Position numbers and translations under genes: made by a program. Source: Candidatus Thermofonsia Clade 1 bacterium (GTDB lineage: Bacteria > Chloroflexota > Anaerolineae > Aggregatilineales > UBA2796). From it: 64,000 bases of DNA. Position 1 is the stretch's first letter. Every line of letters starts with the position of its first letter. The stretch is from positions 186,001 through 250,000 of the forward strand of contig PGTK01000001.1 in the NCBI GenBank assembly GCA_002794705.1, given 5' to 3'. Positions 50,726 through 58,605 of the stretch are shown one piece after another. The notes below the pieces were generated by a model, which had not been told where the DNA came from, searched no databases, and was given only the letters and a program-made list of their open reading frames with translations.

Positions 50726-51577
50726 TCAGTTGGTCTCCACAGGCTGTGAGGCTTGCCGAATGCGCTCAAACAGGGCGAACAAGTTATCCTGGTGGAGCTG
50801 TTGCGCCGTCCCGTTGAGCAAAATGCGGCTCTTACCACACTGTTCGATGTCTACGCTGCGCAAATAAGCCTGCGGATCGGCTTTAGTCAGCGCGACCTCA
50901 ACATGCTTGCGCAGAGCGCGCAGATAGGCGATATCGCTGCGCAATTTTTCGTCAATTTCGCCGCGCAAGATCACCTCGCCATGCCCCTGCACAATATTCT
51001 CAAAGTTGTTGTGCTGAAGACGCTCCAGAGCATTGAGAAAGTCATCATAGTCGCCGTCTATGAAATACGGCAACGCCATGACCGTATCCGCGGCAAACAG
51101 CACGCGATCCTCACGGGCAAGGCATACGATAGAATCGGGACTATGACCGAGCGTATGCCACAGGAGCAGGGTCTTGTTGCCCAGAGTCAGGCTGAAGGGC
51201 GTCTCTTTGATGAGCAGGTGCGGTATGACGAGGCGCACCTCAGCCAGTTCGGGCAAGGCGGCTTGCGCCTGTGCGAGGCTTGCCCGTCCGCGCTGTTCAA
51301 GCAGCTCGGCACAACGGGCATGGGCGATCACAGTGGCGCCAGGGAACAAGTATGTGCCATAAGTGTGATCAGCGTGGTAGTGCGTATTGACTACATAACG
51401 GACAGAGCAACCAAGCCGCCCTTCAACGAACTGCTTGATTTGGCGCGTCTCATCGGGATACAGTAGAGTATCAATCAGGACTGCGCCCTCCGAGGTAATC
51501 ACGGCGCCAGCGGTTACTTGAGCATAGCGCTCACTGGTGAAGACGTAGATATCATCGGCTACTCGCTCGCGCTGCAT
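50726..51577 (-). CDS. MBL-fold metallohydrolase
   Basis: 283 residues. The dinuclear zinc motif HxHxDH is in VVNTHYHADHTYGTYLF (~residues 60-76). Further ligands are His in LWHTLGHSPDSIV and an Asp in LFAADTVM. It resembles stand-alone beta-lactamase-fold hydrolases of broad role (glyoxalase II-like); the substrate cannot be named. First gene of a three-gene operon with SH3 lipoprotein and GT2. Confidence 0.87.
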   Translation of the reverse strand: MQRERVADDIYVFTSERYAQVTAGAVITSEGAVLIDTLLYPDETRQIKQFVEGRLGCSVRYVVNTHYHADHTYGTYLFPGATVIAHARCAELLEQRGRASLAQAQAALPELAEVRLVIPHLLIKETPFSLTLGNKTLLLWHTLGHSPDSIVCLAREDRVLFAADTVMALPYFIDGDYDDFLNALERLQHNNFENIVQGHGEVILRGEIDEKLRSDIAYLRALRKHVEVALTKADPQAYLRSVDIEQCGKSRILLNGTAQQLHQDNLFALFERIRQASQPVETN

Positions 51578-51698
51578 AGGGCATTCCGCGTTCTTCTAAA
51601 CATTGCTCGCTAGGACTAAAAGTGGCACGCAGAGTATAAGATAAGGCACTAGGCTGCGTCAAGCGCTTGAGGGCGCTTTTTGAGTAGAACTAGACCGT

Positions 51699-51727
51699 TT
51701 GAAAAGCTCAACGCCCTGTGTTAGGAT
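51699..51727 (+). promoter_or_regulatory. Promoter of the PHP-GT operon
   Basis: TTGAAA (51699-51704), 17-bp spacer, TAGGAT (51722-51727), 21 nt before ATG 51749. Confidence 0.55.
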
Positions 51728-51748
51728 ACTTGAGAGTAGGATGAGCCA

Positions 51749-52555
51749 ATGCGTCTGTGCGATTACCACGTCCACACTGATAACAGTTTCGACTGCCAAA
51801 CGCCAATGATCGTCATGTGTGAACGGGCGATCCAGCTGGGCGTACGAGAAATTGCCTTCACTGATCACTTTAATAACCACATGCTTGATCTCGATCTTGG
51901 CTTTTATGATCCTAAGCGTTACTTTGAAGATATTGAATTCTGCTGCGAGCGCTTTCCACAGCTAACCATTTTAGCAGCCGTTGAGGTAGGAGAACCGCAT
52001 CGCTGGGCAAAGCGCATTCGTCCTATTTTAGAAGCCTACCCATACGATATTGTGCTGGGCAGTCTGCACTGGGTGGGGAATGAGAATGTCTTCAATGAGA
52101 ACTATTTTCGAGCGCGCACAGCCTATCAAGCCTACCATGACTACTTTGCTGAGCTAGTGCGCATGATCAAGCACGGCGATTTCGATATCCTTGCCCATGT
52201 GGACTTGCCCAAGCGGCTTGGACAGGGCTATTATGGCACATTTGATGCACGGGCGCATGAGGCAGACCTACGTGCAGTGTGGCAGGCTTGCCTAGAGCGC
52301 GGTATTACACCGGAGATCAACACCAAAGGTCTGCGCGTGCCTTCAGCACAATTGCACCCGACCCTTGAGGCGCTCTGTTGGTATGTTGAAATGGGTGGCG
52401 AACAAATCACCATTGGCAGTGATGCTCATCATGCCGAAAGTCTTGCCCAAGATTTCACGGCTGCGTACGCTTGCGCTAGAGCAGCAGGCATTCGCTATCT
52501 GTGCTGCTATCAGGGGCGGGCAATTGTTGAGCGTGTGCTGCTCAGTGCCTCATGA
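51749..52555 (+). CDS. PHP-domain phosphoesterase (HisK-type histidinol-phosphatase-like)
   Basis: 268 residues. Metal motifs HVHTDNSFD, FTDHFNNH, LGSLHWV, LAHVDL and GSDAHHAES cover the PHP trinuclear site. The order and length match HisK histidinol-phosphate phosphatases and related PHP hydrolases. No his gene is nearby; the coupling to a glycosyltransferase suggests a different substrate. The two genes overlap by 4 bp (ATGA). Confidence 0.85.
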   Translation: MRLCDYHVHTDNSFDCQTPMIVMCERAIQLGVREIAFTDHFNNHMLDLDLGFYDPKRYFEDIEFCCERFPQLTILAAVEVGEPHRWAKRIRPILEAYPYDIVLGSLHWVGNENVFNENYFRARTAYQAYHDYFAELVRMIKHGDFDILAHVDLPKRLGQGYYGTFDARAHEADLRAVWQACLERGITPEINTKGLRVPSAQLHPTLEALCWYVEMGGEQITIGSDAHHAESLAQDFTAAYACARAAGIRYLCCYQGRAIVERVLLSAS

Positions 52556-54342
52556 CGCGCATTCTGGTCTTTGGCTTTGCGCCACTGCCCTTTGAGCCGT
52601 ATCGTACTGCTGGACCAAGCCTGCGTACATGGCATTTTGTCTCAGTTTTGCGCGCAGCAGGGCATGATATCTGCTTAATCGCCAATCGCATAGCGGGTAT
52701 TTACCCCGAAGATTTACCGAACATTGTCACTGCTGAGTCGGAGCATTTGCTCTACCACAATGTTCATGACGTGGTCTGGCACGATCCGCGTGCTTTACGC
52801 CCGCTGATTCACCCCTTTGCGCCTGAGTGCGCTTTGGCTATCACCACACCTGCGGCTGGCATTGCTGCTGCGAACATCGGCAGCTTGCCGCTCTGGTGCG
52901 ATTTATATGGCAGCGTGATGGCTGAGGCACAACTCAAGGCGCTGCTCTACGCTGATGATCGCTATCTTGCCCACTTCTGGAGCTTTGAGCGTCACGCCCT
53001 TGAGCGCGCCGATAAATTTTCTGCCGTCTCGGAGCGGCAGGCGTGGTCAGTGGTAGGAGAGCTAGGCATATGGGGACGCCTGAATCAATGGACATGCGGC
53101 TATCCCTTCGTCATTACTATCCCAATTGCCACTGAAGCGACGCCTTTTACAGCCACTGGGCGCTGTTTGCGCGGCGTTCGTATCCCTGAAGATGCCTTTT
53201 TGATCCTCTACAGCGGCGGCTATAACACTTGGACAGATGTAGACACGCTTTTCAATGCACTAGAGCGCGTCATGAGCCTCAGCCCAAAGGCGCACTTTGT
53301 CTCGACGGGCGGCATCATCTACGGACACGACGACTTTACCTATCGGCGCTTTGAGAGCCTGATCGCTGAGTCTGCTTACCGCGAGCGCTATCATCTGTGC
53401 GGCTGGCTTGAGGCGCAAGCGCTCATCAACTTGTATCTTGAGAGCGATGTTGCTGTCAACACGGATCGCTTCGCCTATGAGACCATGTTAGGTAGCCGCA
53501 CGCGCATTCTCGACTGGCTGCGAGCGGGCTTGCCATGTGTCTCCTCTGACCTGACCGAATTGGCACAGAGCGTTGCTGCGTATGGCGCAGGACTCACCTA
53601 TCCGCCCGGCGATGCTGAGCGCCTTGCCGAATGCCTGCTTGCCTGTGCCGAGCCTGAACGCAACGCCCAAATGCGCCAGAATGCGCGCCGTCTGCTTGTG
53701 GAGCGCTACACCTATCAAGCGACCAGCGCTGAACTCTTAGCGTGGGTGGCGTCCCCATGCCGCGCTCCTGATGTCGGCAAGCCAATGCTGCGCCTAGTAC
53801 GCCCCTATCGCACGCTCTGGGTTGAGCTAGGTGAGATGGTGCGCACGCGCCGCTTGAGCCTGAGTCTTGCCGTTAAGTTGTGGGCACCAGTTGCCGCTGT
53901 GCTGAAAACATTCGGATTGGGAGGCTTGCTGCGCGCCCTTGCACGGCGCGGACAGCGCACTCTGCGTTTTGATATCTCGCCGTATCAGGTCAAGTGGCAC
54001 GTGCCAGAGCCACCACAAAGCGTACGCACGGCACAGGCGTTTACACTGGACGCTCAAGCACGAAATATCGGCGAGGCGCTCTGGTTGCCTGTTGCTCAAA
54101 GTTCATTTGGCGTGAACATCGCCTATCGCTGGGCAGGCAATGGACAAACGACAGCGTGGGAGCGACTCACTCTGCCACAAGCTGTCCCGCCGCACCGAAG
54201 CATTGCGCTCAGCTTAAGTCTCCGAGCGCCGTCAAAAGCAGGCGAGTACGTGCTGGAGCTAGACCTCGTGCGCGAGGGCGTAACGTGGTTCTCACAAACA
54301 GGTAGCGGCACGCTACGCCTGCCCATCAGCGTCACGGAGTAG
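52552..54342 (+). CDS. Group 1 (GT4-like) glycosyltransferase with C-terminal beta domain
   Basis: 596 residues. Two Rossmann halves: the first starts ILVFGFAPLPFEPYRTAGPS, the second after ~residue 205 (DAFLILYSGGYNTWTDVDTL). The donor region is LESDVAVNTDRFAYETMLGSR-like, and LRAGLPCVSSDLTELAQSVA is GT4-type. After ~residue 470 there is an added ~125-residue beta-rich domain with WHVPEPPQSVRTAQAFTLDA and SLSLRAPSKAGEYVLELDLV, resembling Ig-like sandwich domains. The added domain may bind glycan. It is coupled to the PHP gene. Confidence 0.82.
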   Translation: MTRILVFGFAPLPFEPYRTAGPSLRTWHFVSVLRAAGHDICLIANRIAGIYPEDLPNIVTAESEHLLYHNVHDVVWHDPRALRPLIHPFAPECALAITTPAAGIAAANIGSLPLWCDLYGSVMAEAQLKALLYADDRYLAHFWSFERHALERADKFSAVSERQAWSVVGELGIWGRLNQWTCGYPFVITIPIATEATPFTATGRCLRGVRIPEDAFLILYSGGYNTWTDVDTLFNALERVMSLSPKAHFVSTGGIIYGHDDFTYRRFESLIAESAYRERYHLCGWLEAQALINLYLESDVAVNTDRFAYETMLGSRTRILDWLRAGLPCVSSDLTELAQSVAAYGAGLTYPPGDAERLAECLLACAEPERNAQMRQNARRLLVERYTYQATSAELLAWVASPCRAPDVGKPMLRLVRPYRTLWVELGEMVRTRRLSLSLAVKLWAPVAAVLKTFGLGGLLRALARRGQRTLRFDISPYQVKWHVPEPPQSVRTAQAFTLDAQARNIGEALWLPVAQSSFGVNIAYRWAGNGQTTAWERLTLPQAVPPHRSIALSLSLRAPSKAGEYVLELDLVREGVTWFSQTGSGTLRLPISVTE

Positions 54343-54380
54343 AACAGTCTCTCAACGCGCCTCTGATCGCTACACATAGT

Positions 54381-54398
54381 TTGTGAGCCAAGTCACAT
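54381..54398. promoter_or_regulatory. Rex/CRP-type palindrome 1 upstream of ctaA
   Basis: TTGTGAGCCAAGTCACAT: arms TGTGA and TCACA with a 6-bp centre. It matches both the CRP/FNR-type form TGTGA-N6-TCACA and the Rex form TTGTG-N8-CACAA except at the last base. It lies just upstream of a TTGACT (54402-54407). Confidence 0.55.
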
Positions 54399-54428
54399 GC
54401 CTTGACTCTGGCAAGTGGCATTGAAGTA

Positions 54429-54437
54429 TGTTATCCT
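54429..54437 (+). promoter_or_regulatory. Possible extended -10 of ctaA
   Basis: TGT-TATCCT, upstream of the second palindrome and 45 nt before ATG 54482. TTGACT at 54402 is too far for a standard spacing. Confidence 0.3.
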
Positions 54438-54448
54438 TTGAATGCGAT

Positions 54449-54466
54449 TTGTGATGTAAAGCACAA
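54449..54466. promoter_or_regulatory. Rex/CRP-type palindrome 2 upstream of ctaA
   Basis: TTGTGATGTAAAGCACAA: TTGTG-N8-CACAA exactly, the Rex operator layout; one mismatch from TGTGA-N6-TCACA. It starts 68 bp after palindrome 1 and lies 15 bp before the ctaA start, where binding would block transcription. Confidence 0.6.
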
Positions 54467-54481
54467 TTGGTTTAAGCAGAT

Positions 54482-55495
54482 ATGGCAAACTCAGAAAAAA
54501 TTGGCGACTCAGCGGCGCGGGCGCGCACTTTCTTGCGGCTCACGCTCGGCGCAGTGGCAACTACATTTTTGATGATCGTGATTGGCGCCGTGACTCGCGT
54601 GACTGAGTCGGGCTATGGCTGTGGACCGTACTGGCCCTCTTGCAATGGACTGTTGATCCCAGAGTTTGAGAATATCGCTGTTGTGATCGAGTACGGACAT
54701 CGCGTTTTTGCGCTGATCGTCGGCTTTTTTGCGGTAGGTGTCGGTGTGATGGCATGGCGCAACTATCGCGCTCAACCGTTGATCTTCGTGCCTGCCATGC
54801 TCGGACTTGTGCTGTTTTTTGTGCAGAGCGGCATTGGTGCGCTAACCGTCGTCATCTACACGCACGCCGCGCACTGGATCAGCGTGATGATCCATCTGGG
54901 CAACAGCATGTTCCTGTTAGCTGCCTTCATCGCCGCCTACATCAACGGACGGCGTCTGCTCTTGCCGCAAGCTGAGACCCATGTGCCGCAATTCTACATC
55001 CCGCCATTGCAGCTCGTTTTGGCAACGGCGCTCAGCTTCATGGTGGCGATGGTCGGGGCGGCTGTGGCAGGTCAGAATGCCACTAAAGCCTGCATCGGCT
55101 ATCCGCTGTGTGGCGGCGAGATTTTCCCATTCTCGCAAGGCGCGCCCCAGATGGTGCATATGCTGCATCGCCTGATCGCAGGTGCGCTAGGCGTTTTGCT
55201 GCTGATGATGTTATGGCAGGCGTGTGCTGATATCACTCTTGCACTGCGCCGTGCCTTACAAGTTGCCTTTGCTATCTACCTCGCCCAAGCCGCGCTTGGC
55301 GCGACGATTGTTCTGATTGATGACCGAGATTGGCTGGTCATGGCGCGTTCGCTGCACGTTTTCTTCGCAGCTGCGACGTGGGCAGCCATGATTGCTGCGA
55401 GTACACACGCATGGCTACAACGCTTGCCGAGAGACCTAATAATCCAGAGCCAACCAGCATCGGGCGCGGCAGCCTCCGCGACTACGTCCAACTAG
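54482..55495 (+). CDS. ctaA: Heme A synthase (COX15/CtaA)
   Basis: 337 residues with eight membrane helices. Both extracytoplasmic Cys pairs of the Bacillus-type enzyme are present: GCGPYWPSC and CIGYPLCGGE. Heme-ligand histidines are in EYGHRVFALI, HAAHWISVMIHLG, MVHMLHRLIAG and LHVFFAA. The enzyme oxidises heme O to heme A for aa3-type oxidases. It is followed by ctaB with an 85-bp overlap and then a cytochrome c gene. Two Rex/CRP-like sites upstream suggest redox control. Confidence 0.94.
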   Translation: MANSEKIGDSAARARTFLRLTLGAVATTFLMIVIGAVTRVTESGYGCGPYWPSCNGLLIPEFENIAVVIEYGHRVFALIVGFFAVGVGVMAWRNYRAQPLIFVPAMLGLVLFFVQSGIGALTVVIYTHAAHWISVMIHLGNSMFLLAAFIAAYINGRRLLLPQAETHVPQFYIPPLQLVLATALSFMVAMVGAAVAGQNATKACIGYPLCGGEIFPFSQGAPQMVHMLHRLIAGALGVLLLMMLWQACADITLALRRALQVAFAIYLAQAALGATIVLIDDRDWLVMARSLHVFFAAATWAAMIAASTHAWLQRLPRDLIIQSQPASGAAASATTSN

Positions 55496-56328
55496 CCAAG
55501 CCGCGTATTGTTGTCCTTTTGATCTTCACTACAGTCACAGCTATGGTAGTTGCTGCGCAGGGCAGGGCAATCCCGCTCCTGACCTTGCTGGCGACCGTGA
55601 TCGGCGGCGCTATGGCTGCAGCTGGCGCCAGCGCGCTGAATCAGTACATAGACCGCGACATGGACAAGCAAATGTCGCGCACGAAGAATCGCCCGATCCC
55701 GGCTGGGCGCATTGCACCGCACTATGCCTTGATCTATGGCATTGCGCTTGTGGCGATCTCTGTGCTGATCTTGGGCGTTTTTGTGAATTGGCTTGCCGCG
55801 AGTCTTGCCTTGATCGGCGCGCTCTACTATGTGGTGCTGTACACAATTTTGCTCAAGCGCAATACTGTGCTGAACATCTTGATCGGCGGCGGCGCGGGCG
55901 CGATACCAGTTTTGGTCGGTTGGGCAGCTGTGACTGGCACGCTAGAGCCAGGCGCCTTCGTGCTGTTCGCTATCGTTTTCTACTGGACGCCGCCCCATAG
56001 CTGGGCGTTAGCGCTTTTGGTCAATGCCGATTACGCCCGCGCCAACGTGCCGATGATGCCTGTGGCACGCGGCGTGGATGCGGCGCGCGTCCAGATTCTG
56101 CTCTATTCATTGCAATTGGTGGCACTCTCGATCTTGCCTGTGCCCTTCCGCATTGCCGGCTGGTTCTATTTGATCGCGGCGCTGTTGCTGGGCGGCGGCA
56201 TGATCTACGAATCGGTGCGCCTGTTGAATGAAAAGAGTGGCGTTGCTGCCAAACGTACTTACAAGTACTCGACGTTCTACTTGGCGCTGCTTTTTCTAGC
56301 GCTGATCATTGATCAACTTTTCCGATAG
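55411..56328 (+). CDS. ctaB: Protoheme IX farnesyltransferase (COX10/CtaB)
   Basis: About 305 residues from ATG 55411, inside ctaA; a later start would remove the conserved LRDYVQLAKPRIVVLL. Prenyl-diphosphate motif ALNQYIDRDMDKQMSRTKNR and the second loop WTPPHSWALALLVNADYARA are complete. About nine helices. It makes heme O from protoheme and farnesyl-PP, giving the substrate of CtaA. Coupled translation with ctaA fits the consecutive reactions. Confidence 0.95.
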   Translation: MATTLAERPNNPEPTSIGRGSLRDYVQLAKPRIVVLLIFTTVTAMVVAAQGRAIPLLTLLATVIGGAMAAAGASALNQYIDRDMDKQMSRTKNRPIPAGRIAPHYALIYGIALVAISVLILGVFVNWLAASLALIGALYYVVLYTILLKRNTVLNILIGGGAGAIPVLVGWAAVTGTLEPGAFVLFAIVFYWTPPHSWALALLVNADYARANVPMMPVARGVDAARVQILLYSLQLVALSILPVPFRIAGWFYLIAALLLGGGMIYESVRLLNEKSGVAAKRTYKYSTFYLALLFLALIIDQLFR

Positions 56329-56341
56329 AGGTCTCTGAAGA

Positions 56342-56815
56342 ATGTCTGAAAAAGTGCCGACTCAAGTGCCACGTCTTGCGCCGTTCATTACATTGCTGAG
56401 CGCAGGCTTGGTGATCGCTTTTGGCGTCGCTTTCTTCGCTGTGCTGGGCAATGTGCCGAATCCGCAGCGCTTGATGACGCCCGTGATTGTGACGGCATCG
56501 CCGCAGTTTACCGATAGTATCGAGGCGCGGGTTGCTGCTGCTGATCCGAGCAAGGGCGCTGCAATATTCGAAAAATACGCCTGCAATGCCTGTCATCGGG
56601 CTGAGGACGGCGTCGGACCGGCGCTGACGGGCATGGGCGCTCGCGCTGCAACGCGCCGTCCGAATTATAGCGCCGCGGCATATATCTACGAGTCGATCAT
56701 TGAGCCAAACGCCTTCATTGTGCCTGACTATGCCAATATCATGGTCTCCAACTACAAGGCGAAAATCCCTGAGGTAGAGCTATTCGACTTGATCGCATGG
56801 CTTTTGAAGCAGTGA
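56342..56815 (+). CDS. Membrane-anchored c-type cytochrome
   Basis: 157 residues. One N-terminal helix (FITLLSAGLVIAFGVAFFAV) anchors a class I cytochrome domain. The heme site is YACNACHRAEDGVGPAL (~residues 78-94), and the axial Met is likely in the later IMVSNY stretch. It resembles small cytochromes that donate electrons to oxidases. 13 bp after ctaB, so probably co-expressed with the heme A genes. Maturation would use the Ccm proteins encoded at 7374-10472. Confidence 0.88.
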   Translation: MSEKVPTQVPRLAPFITLLSAGLVIAFGVAFFAVLGNVPNPQRLMTPVIVTASPQFTDSIEARVAAADPSKGAAIFEKYACNACHRAEDGVGPALTGMGARAATRRPNYSAAAYIYESIIEPNAFIVPDYANIMVSNYKAKIPEVELFDLIAWLLKQ

Positions 56816-56816
56816 G

Positions 56817-57521
56817 TTAGGCGTCATCAGGCGAGTCGAGATCGCGGTAGCGCTCTGAACGTGGCACGGGCGCTGTTGCATCAGGCGGCGGTAGATCGCG
56901 GGTGCTGCGCTTTAGACGCTCACTAGCAACGCGGCTTGAGCCTGTTTGACGTCCCGCGCTGACTGCAGCAAGCGTCGGACGCTGATGTAGGAACAAGCCG
57001 TAGAAAATCATGCCGAAGGCGCCGCACAGCAGCATCACGATCAGGGTCGCGCTGATAGATATCACTAGGCGTACAGCAGGTGTCATTGGGATGACCGTGA
57101 TAGCCTCTTGGGGCGATGGTGCGCTCTGTGGCGGGCGGTAGAGCGCGCCGAATTCGTAAGTCAGGCGCTGATTCGGCTGCAAAAAGAAGGTGATCGCGCC
57201 TTCATGTAGCACGTACAGCAGACTGGTAACATTCAAGGTGTATTGCTGCGCAGGCAGATTCTCAAAGCAGTAGGGTTCGCCTTCCAGCGCCACGTAGTTT
57301 GCCACCAGCACATTGGAGGCGATCATTAAGTTGTAACTGACCTCAGACAGAGCCTCCTCGCCGAAATCGCGGGCGCCATTTTGGTTCGCGTCGTGGTAGG
57401 CAAGCGCGCACACAGCGCCCACCCCTGACTCCGCTCCAATGCCTCCGACGCCTGCAAATATGAATAGCAATGCAGCAGCTGTGATCAACCCGCTCAAGCT
57501 GTGAAACATTCTTCGGTTCAT
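56817..57521 (-). CDS. Surface protein with SdrD_B-like domain and C-terminal helix
   Basis: 234 residues. Signal peptide (LSGLITAAALLFIFAGVGGI), then a ~75-residue domain with CALAYHDANQNGARDFGEEA and PYCFENLPAQQYTLNVTSL, the calcium-loop style of SdrD_B/collagen-binding B domains. A membrane helix (LVISISATLIVMLLCGAFGM) is followed by a ~60-residue basic tail. Role unknown; adhesin-like architecture. It is convergent with the cytochrome gene, whose stop is 1 bp away. Confidence 0.7.
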   Translation of the reverse strand: MNRRMFHSLSGLITAAALLFIFAGVGGIGAESGVGAVCALAYHDANQNGARDFGEEALSEVSYNLMIASNVLVANYVALEGEPYCFENLPAQQYTLNVTSLLYVLHEGAITFFLQPNQRLTYEFGALYRPPQSAPSPQEAITVIPMTPAVRLVISISATLIVMLLCGAFGMIFYGLFLHQRPTLAAVSAGRQTGSSRVASERLKRSTRDLPPPDATAPVPRSERYRDLDSPDDA

Positions 57522-57823
57522 CGCAGTTCAGAGTTCCTCATTACAGGCATTGGATATCAAATTGGGCGTTTTGTCAAGCCAGCCTGCGCTGCCTGTGAAT
57601 GTAAAAATACCTTAACGTACAGCTGTGAGCGCGTTTGGCTCACCGTATCTTAAGCGAAGACTGAGATCGCGTTCATTCAACAAGCATAACAGACTTGGCG
57701 CACTCCGAAATCGCGCTGTTAGCAGATCGTGCTTCAAATCAGCAACTTTCTCTCTAGAAAGTGTGCTATAATGCTCTTTGAACACGAAGGCAGAGCCACC
57801 TCTTGCCTAAGAAGGGATGACCG
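57522..57823. other. Intergenic region between the SdrD_B-like gene and pspA
   Basis: About 300 bp with no gene. It holds an extended -10 for pspA (57764-57772) and the divergent promoter of the surface protein. Nothing else was recognised. Confidence 0.6.
57764..57772 (+). promoter_or_regulatory. Extended -10 element of pspA
   Basis: TGC-TATAAT. The 15 bp GTGTGCTATAATGCT are identical to those at the TetR gene promoter (4555-4569 region, minus strand). It lies 52 nt before ATG 57824. Confidence 0.5.
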
Positions 57824-58564
57824 ATGGCACAAGGAATTCTTGAGAAAATCAATATCCTCATCTCCGCCAATTTGCACGCAATGGTTGACCGTGCGCTTGA
57901 GATGAATTCGGTGAAGGTGATGGATGAATACATCCGCCGCGCCGACCGCGACCTGGATACCTTAGAGACGCAGATTGTGACTGTGGGCGGCAGCGTGCGC
58001 ACGCTCAAACGCAAGTATGAAGAGATGTCGGCAGCGGCTGAGAAACTTGACCGCAACATTGACTCGCTCTTGACGGCAGGGCGCACTGATCAGGCGGCGC
58101 GTCTGCAGGCTGAGCTGAACGTCAAGCAGCAACAGGCGCAGGAGTACTATCAGCAGTGGCAGAACCAAGAGCAGGAATACAAGCGCATGTTGGATGCCAA
58201 GCTGAAGCTGGAGGCGCGCTTGAACACCGTTCGCCAGGAGCGTGAGCATTTACAGGAGTTGCTCAAGCTGGCAGAGGCGAAGCGCGCTACCACGCGCACC
58301 ATCCGCAGTTTGAACGATATTCAGGGCGTCGGCGATGCTGATATCCGCCGTATCGGCGATATGATCCGTGCGCGCCTTGATCGTGAGGATGCTGAGATGG
58401 AGGTCGCCTCGATGCGCCTGCAAGACGTGGTTGAGGATACCCTTGAGCAGAGCCTCGTGGAGCAGCAGCTCGAGGAACGCCGTCGGCGCCTTGGCTTGGC
58501 AGGCAGTGATGGCGAAGGCAGCAGCACCAGCAGCAGCGCCAGCACGTTGAGCAGCGCTAACTGA
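57824..58564 (+). CDS. pspA: Phage-shock protein A / IM30 family
   Basis: 246 residues. The N-terminal amphipathic helix ILEKINILISANLHAMVDRA precedes DEYIRRADRDLDTLETQIVT and a long coiled coil (~residues 30-180). The C-terminus is Ser/Ala-rich. These are the hallmarks of PspA/Vipp1, which polymerises on the inner face of the membrane under stress. No PspF or PspBC genes are present; PspA-only loci are usual in this lineage. An unrelated-sequence paralogue is at 27744. Confidence 0.9.
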   Translation: MAQGILEKINILISANLHAMVDRALEMNSVKVMDEYIRRADRDLDTLETQIVTVGGSVRTLKRKYEEMSAAAEKLDRNIDSLLTAGRTDQAARLQAELNVKQQQAQEYYQQWQNQEQEYKRMLDAKLKLEARLNTVRQEREHLQELLKLAEAKRATTRTIRSLNDIQGVGDADIRRIGDMIRARLDREDAEMEVASMRLQDVVEDTLEQSLVEQQLEERRRRLGLAGSDGEGSSTSSSASTLSSAN

Positions 58565-58574
58565 GTCCGTAGGC

Positions 58575-58605
58575 AAACACAGGACGCGCTAAGCGTCCCG
58601 TGTTT
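58575..58605 (+). terminator. pspA terminator overlapping the 3' end of the DtxR gene
   Basis: Stem AAACAC-A-GGACGC with GCGTCC-C-GTGTTT (one mismatch) and TTCTTTT after it. The stop codon of the opposite gene (58591-58589) lies inside the hairpin. Confidence 0.75.

Noticed and set aside
50753..51466. Plus-strand frame of 237 codons opposite the MBL hydrolase
   Set aside because: The metallo-hydrolase frame with HxHxDH is the real gene.
51661..51683. AAGCGC-TTGAGG-GCGCTT followed by T-run, like a terminator
   Set aside because: It lies between two divergent genes, with no gene ending there, so a terminator role makes no sense.
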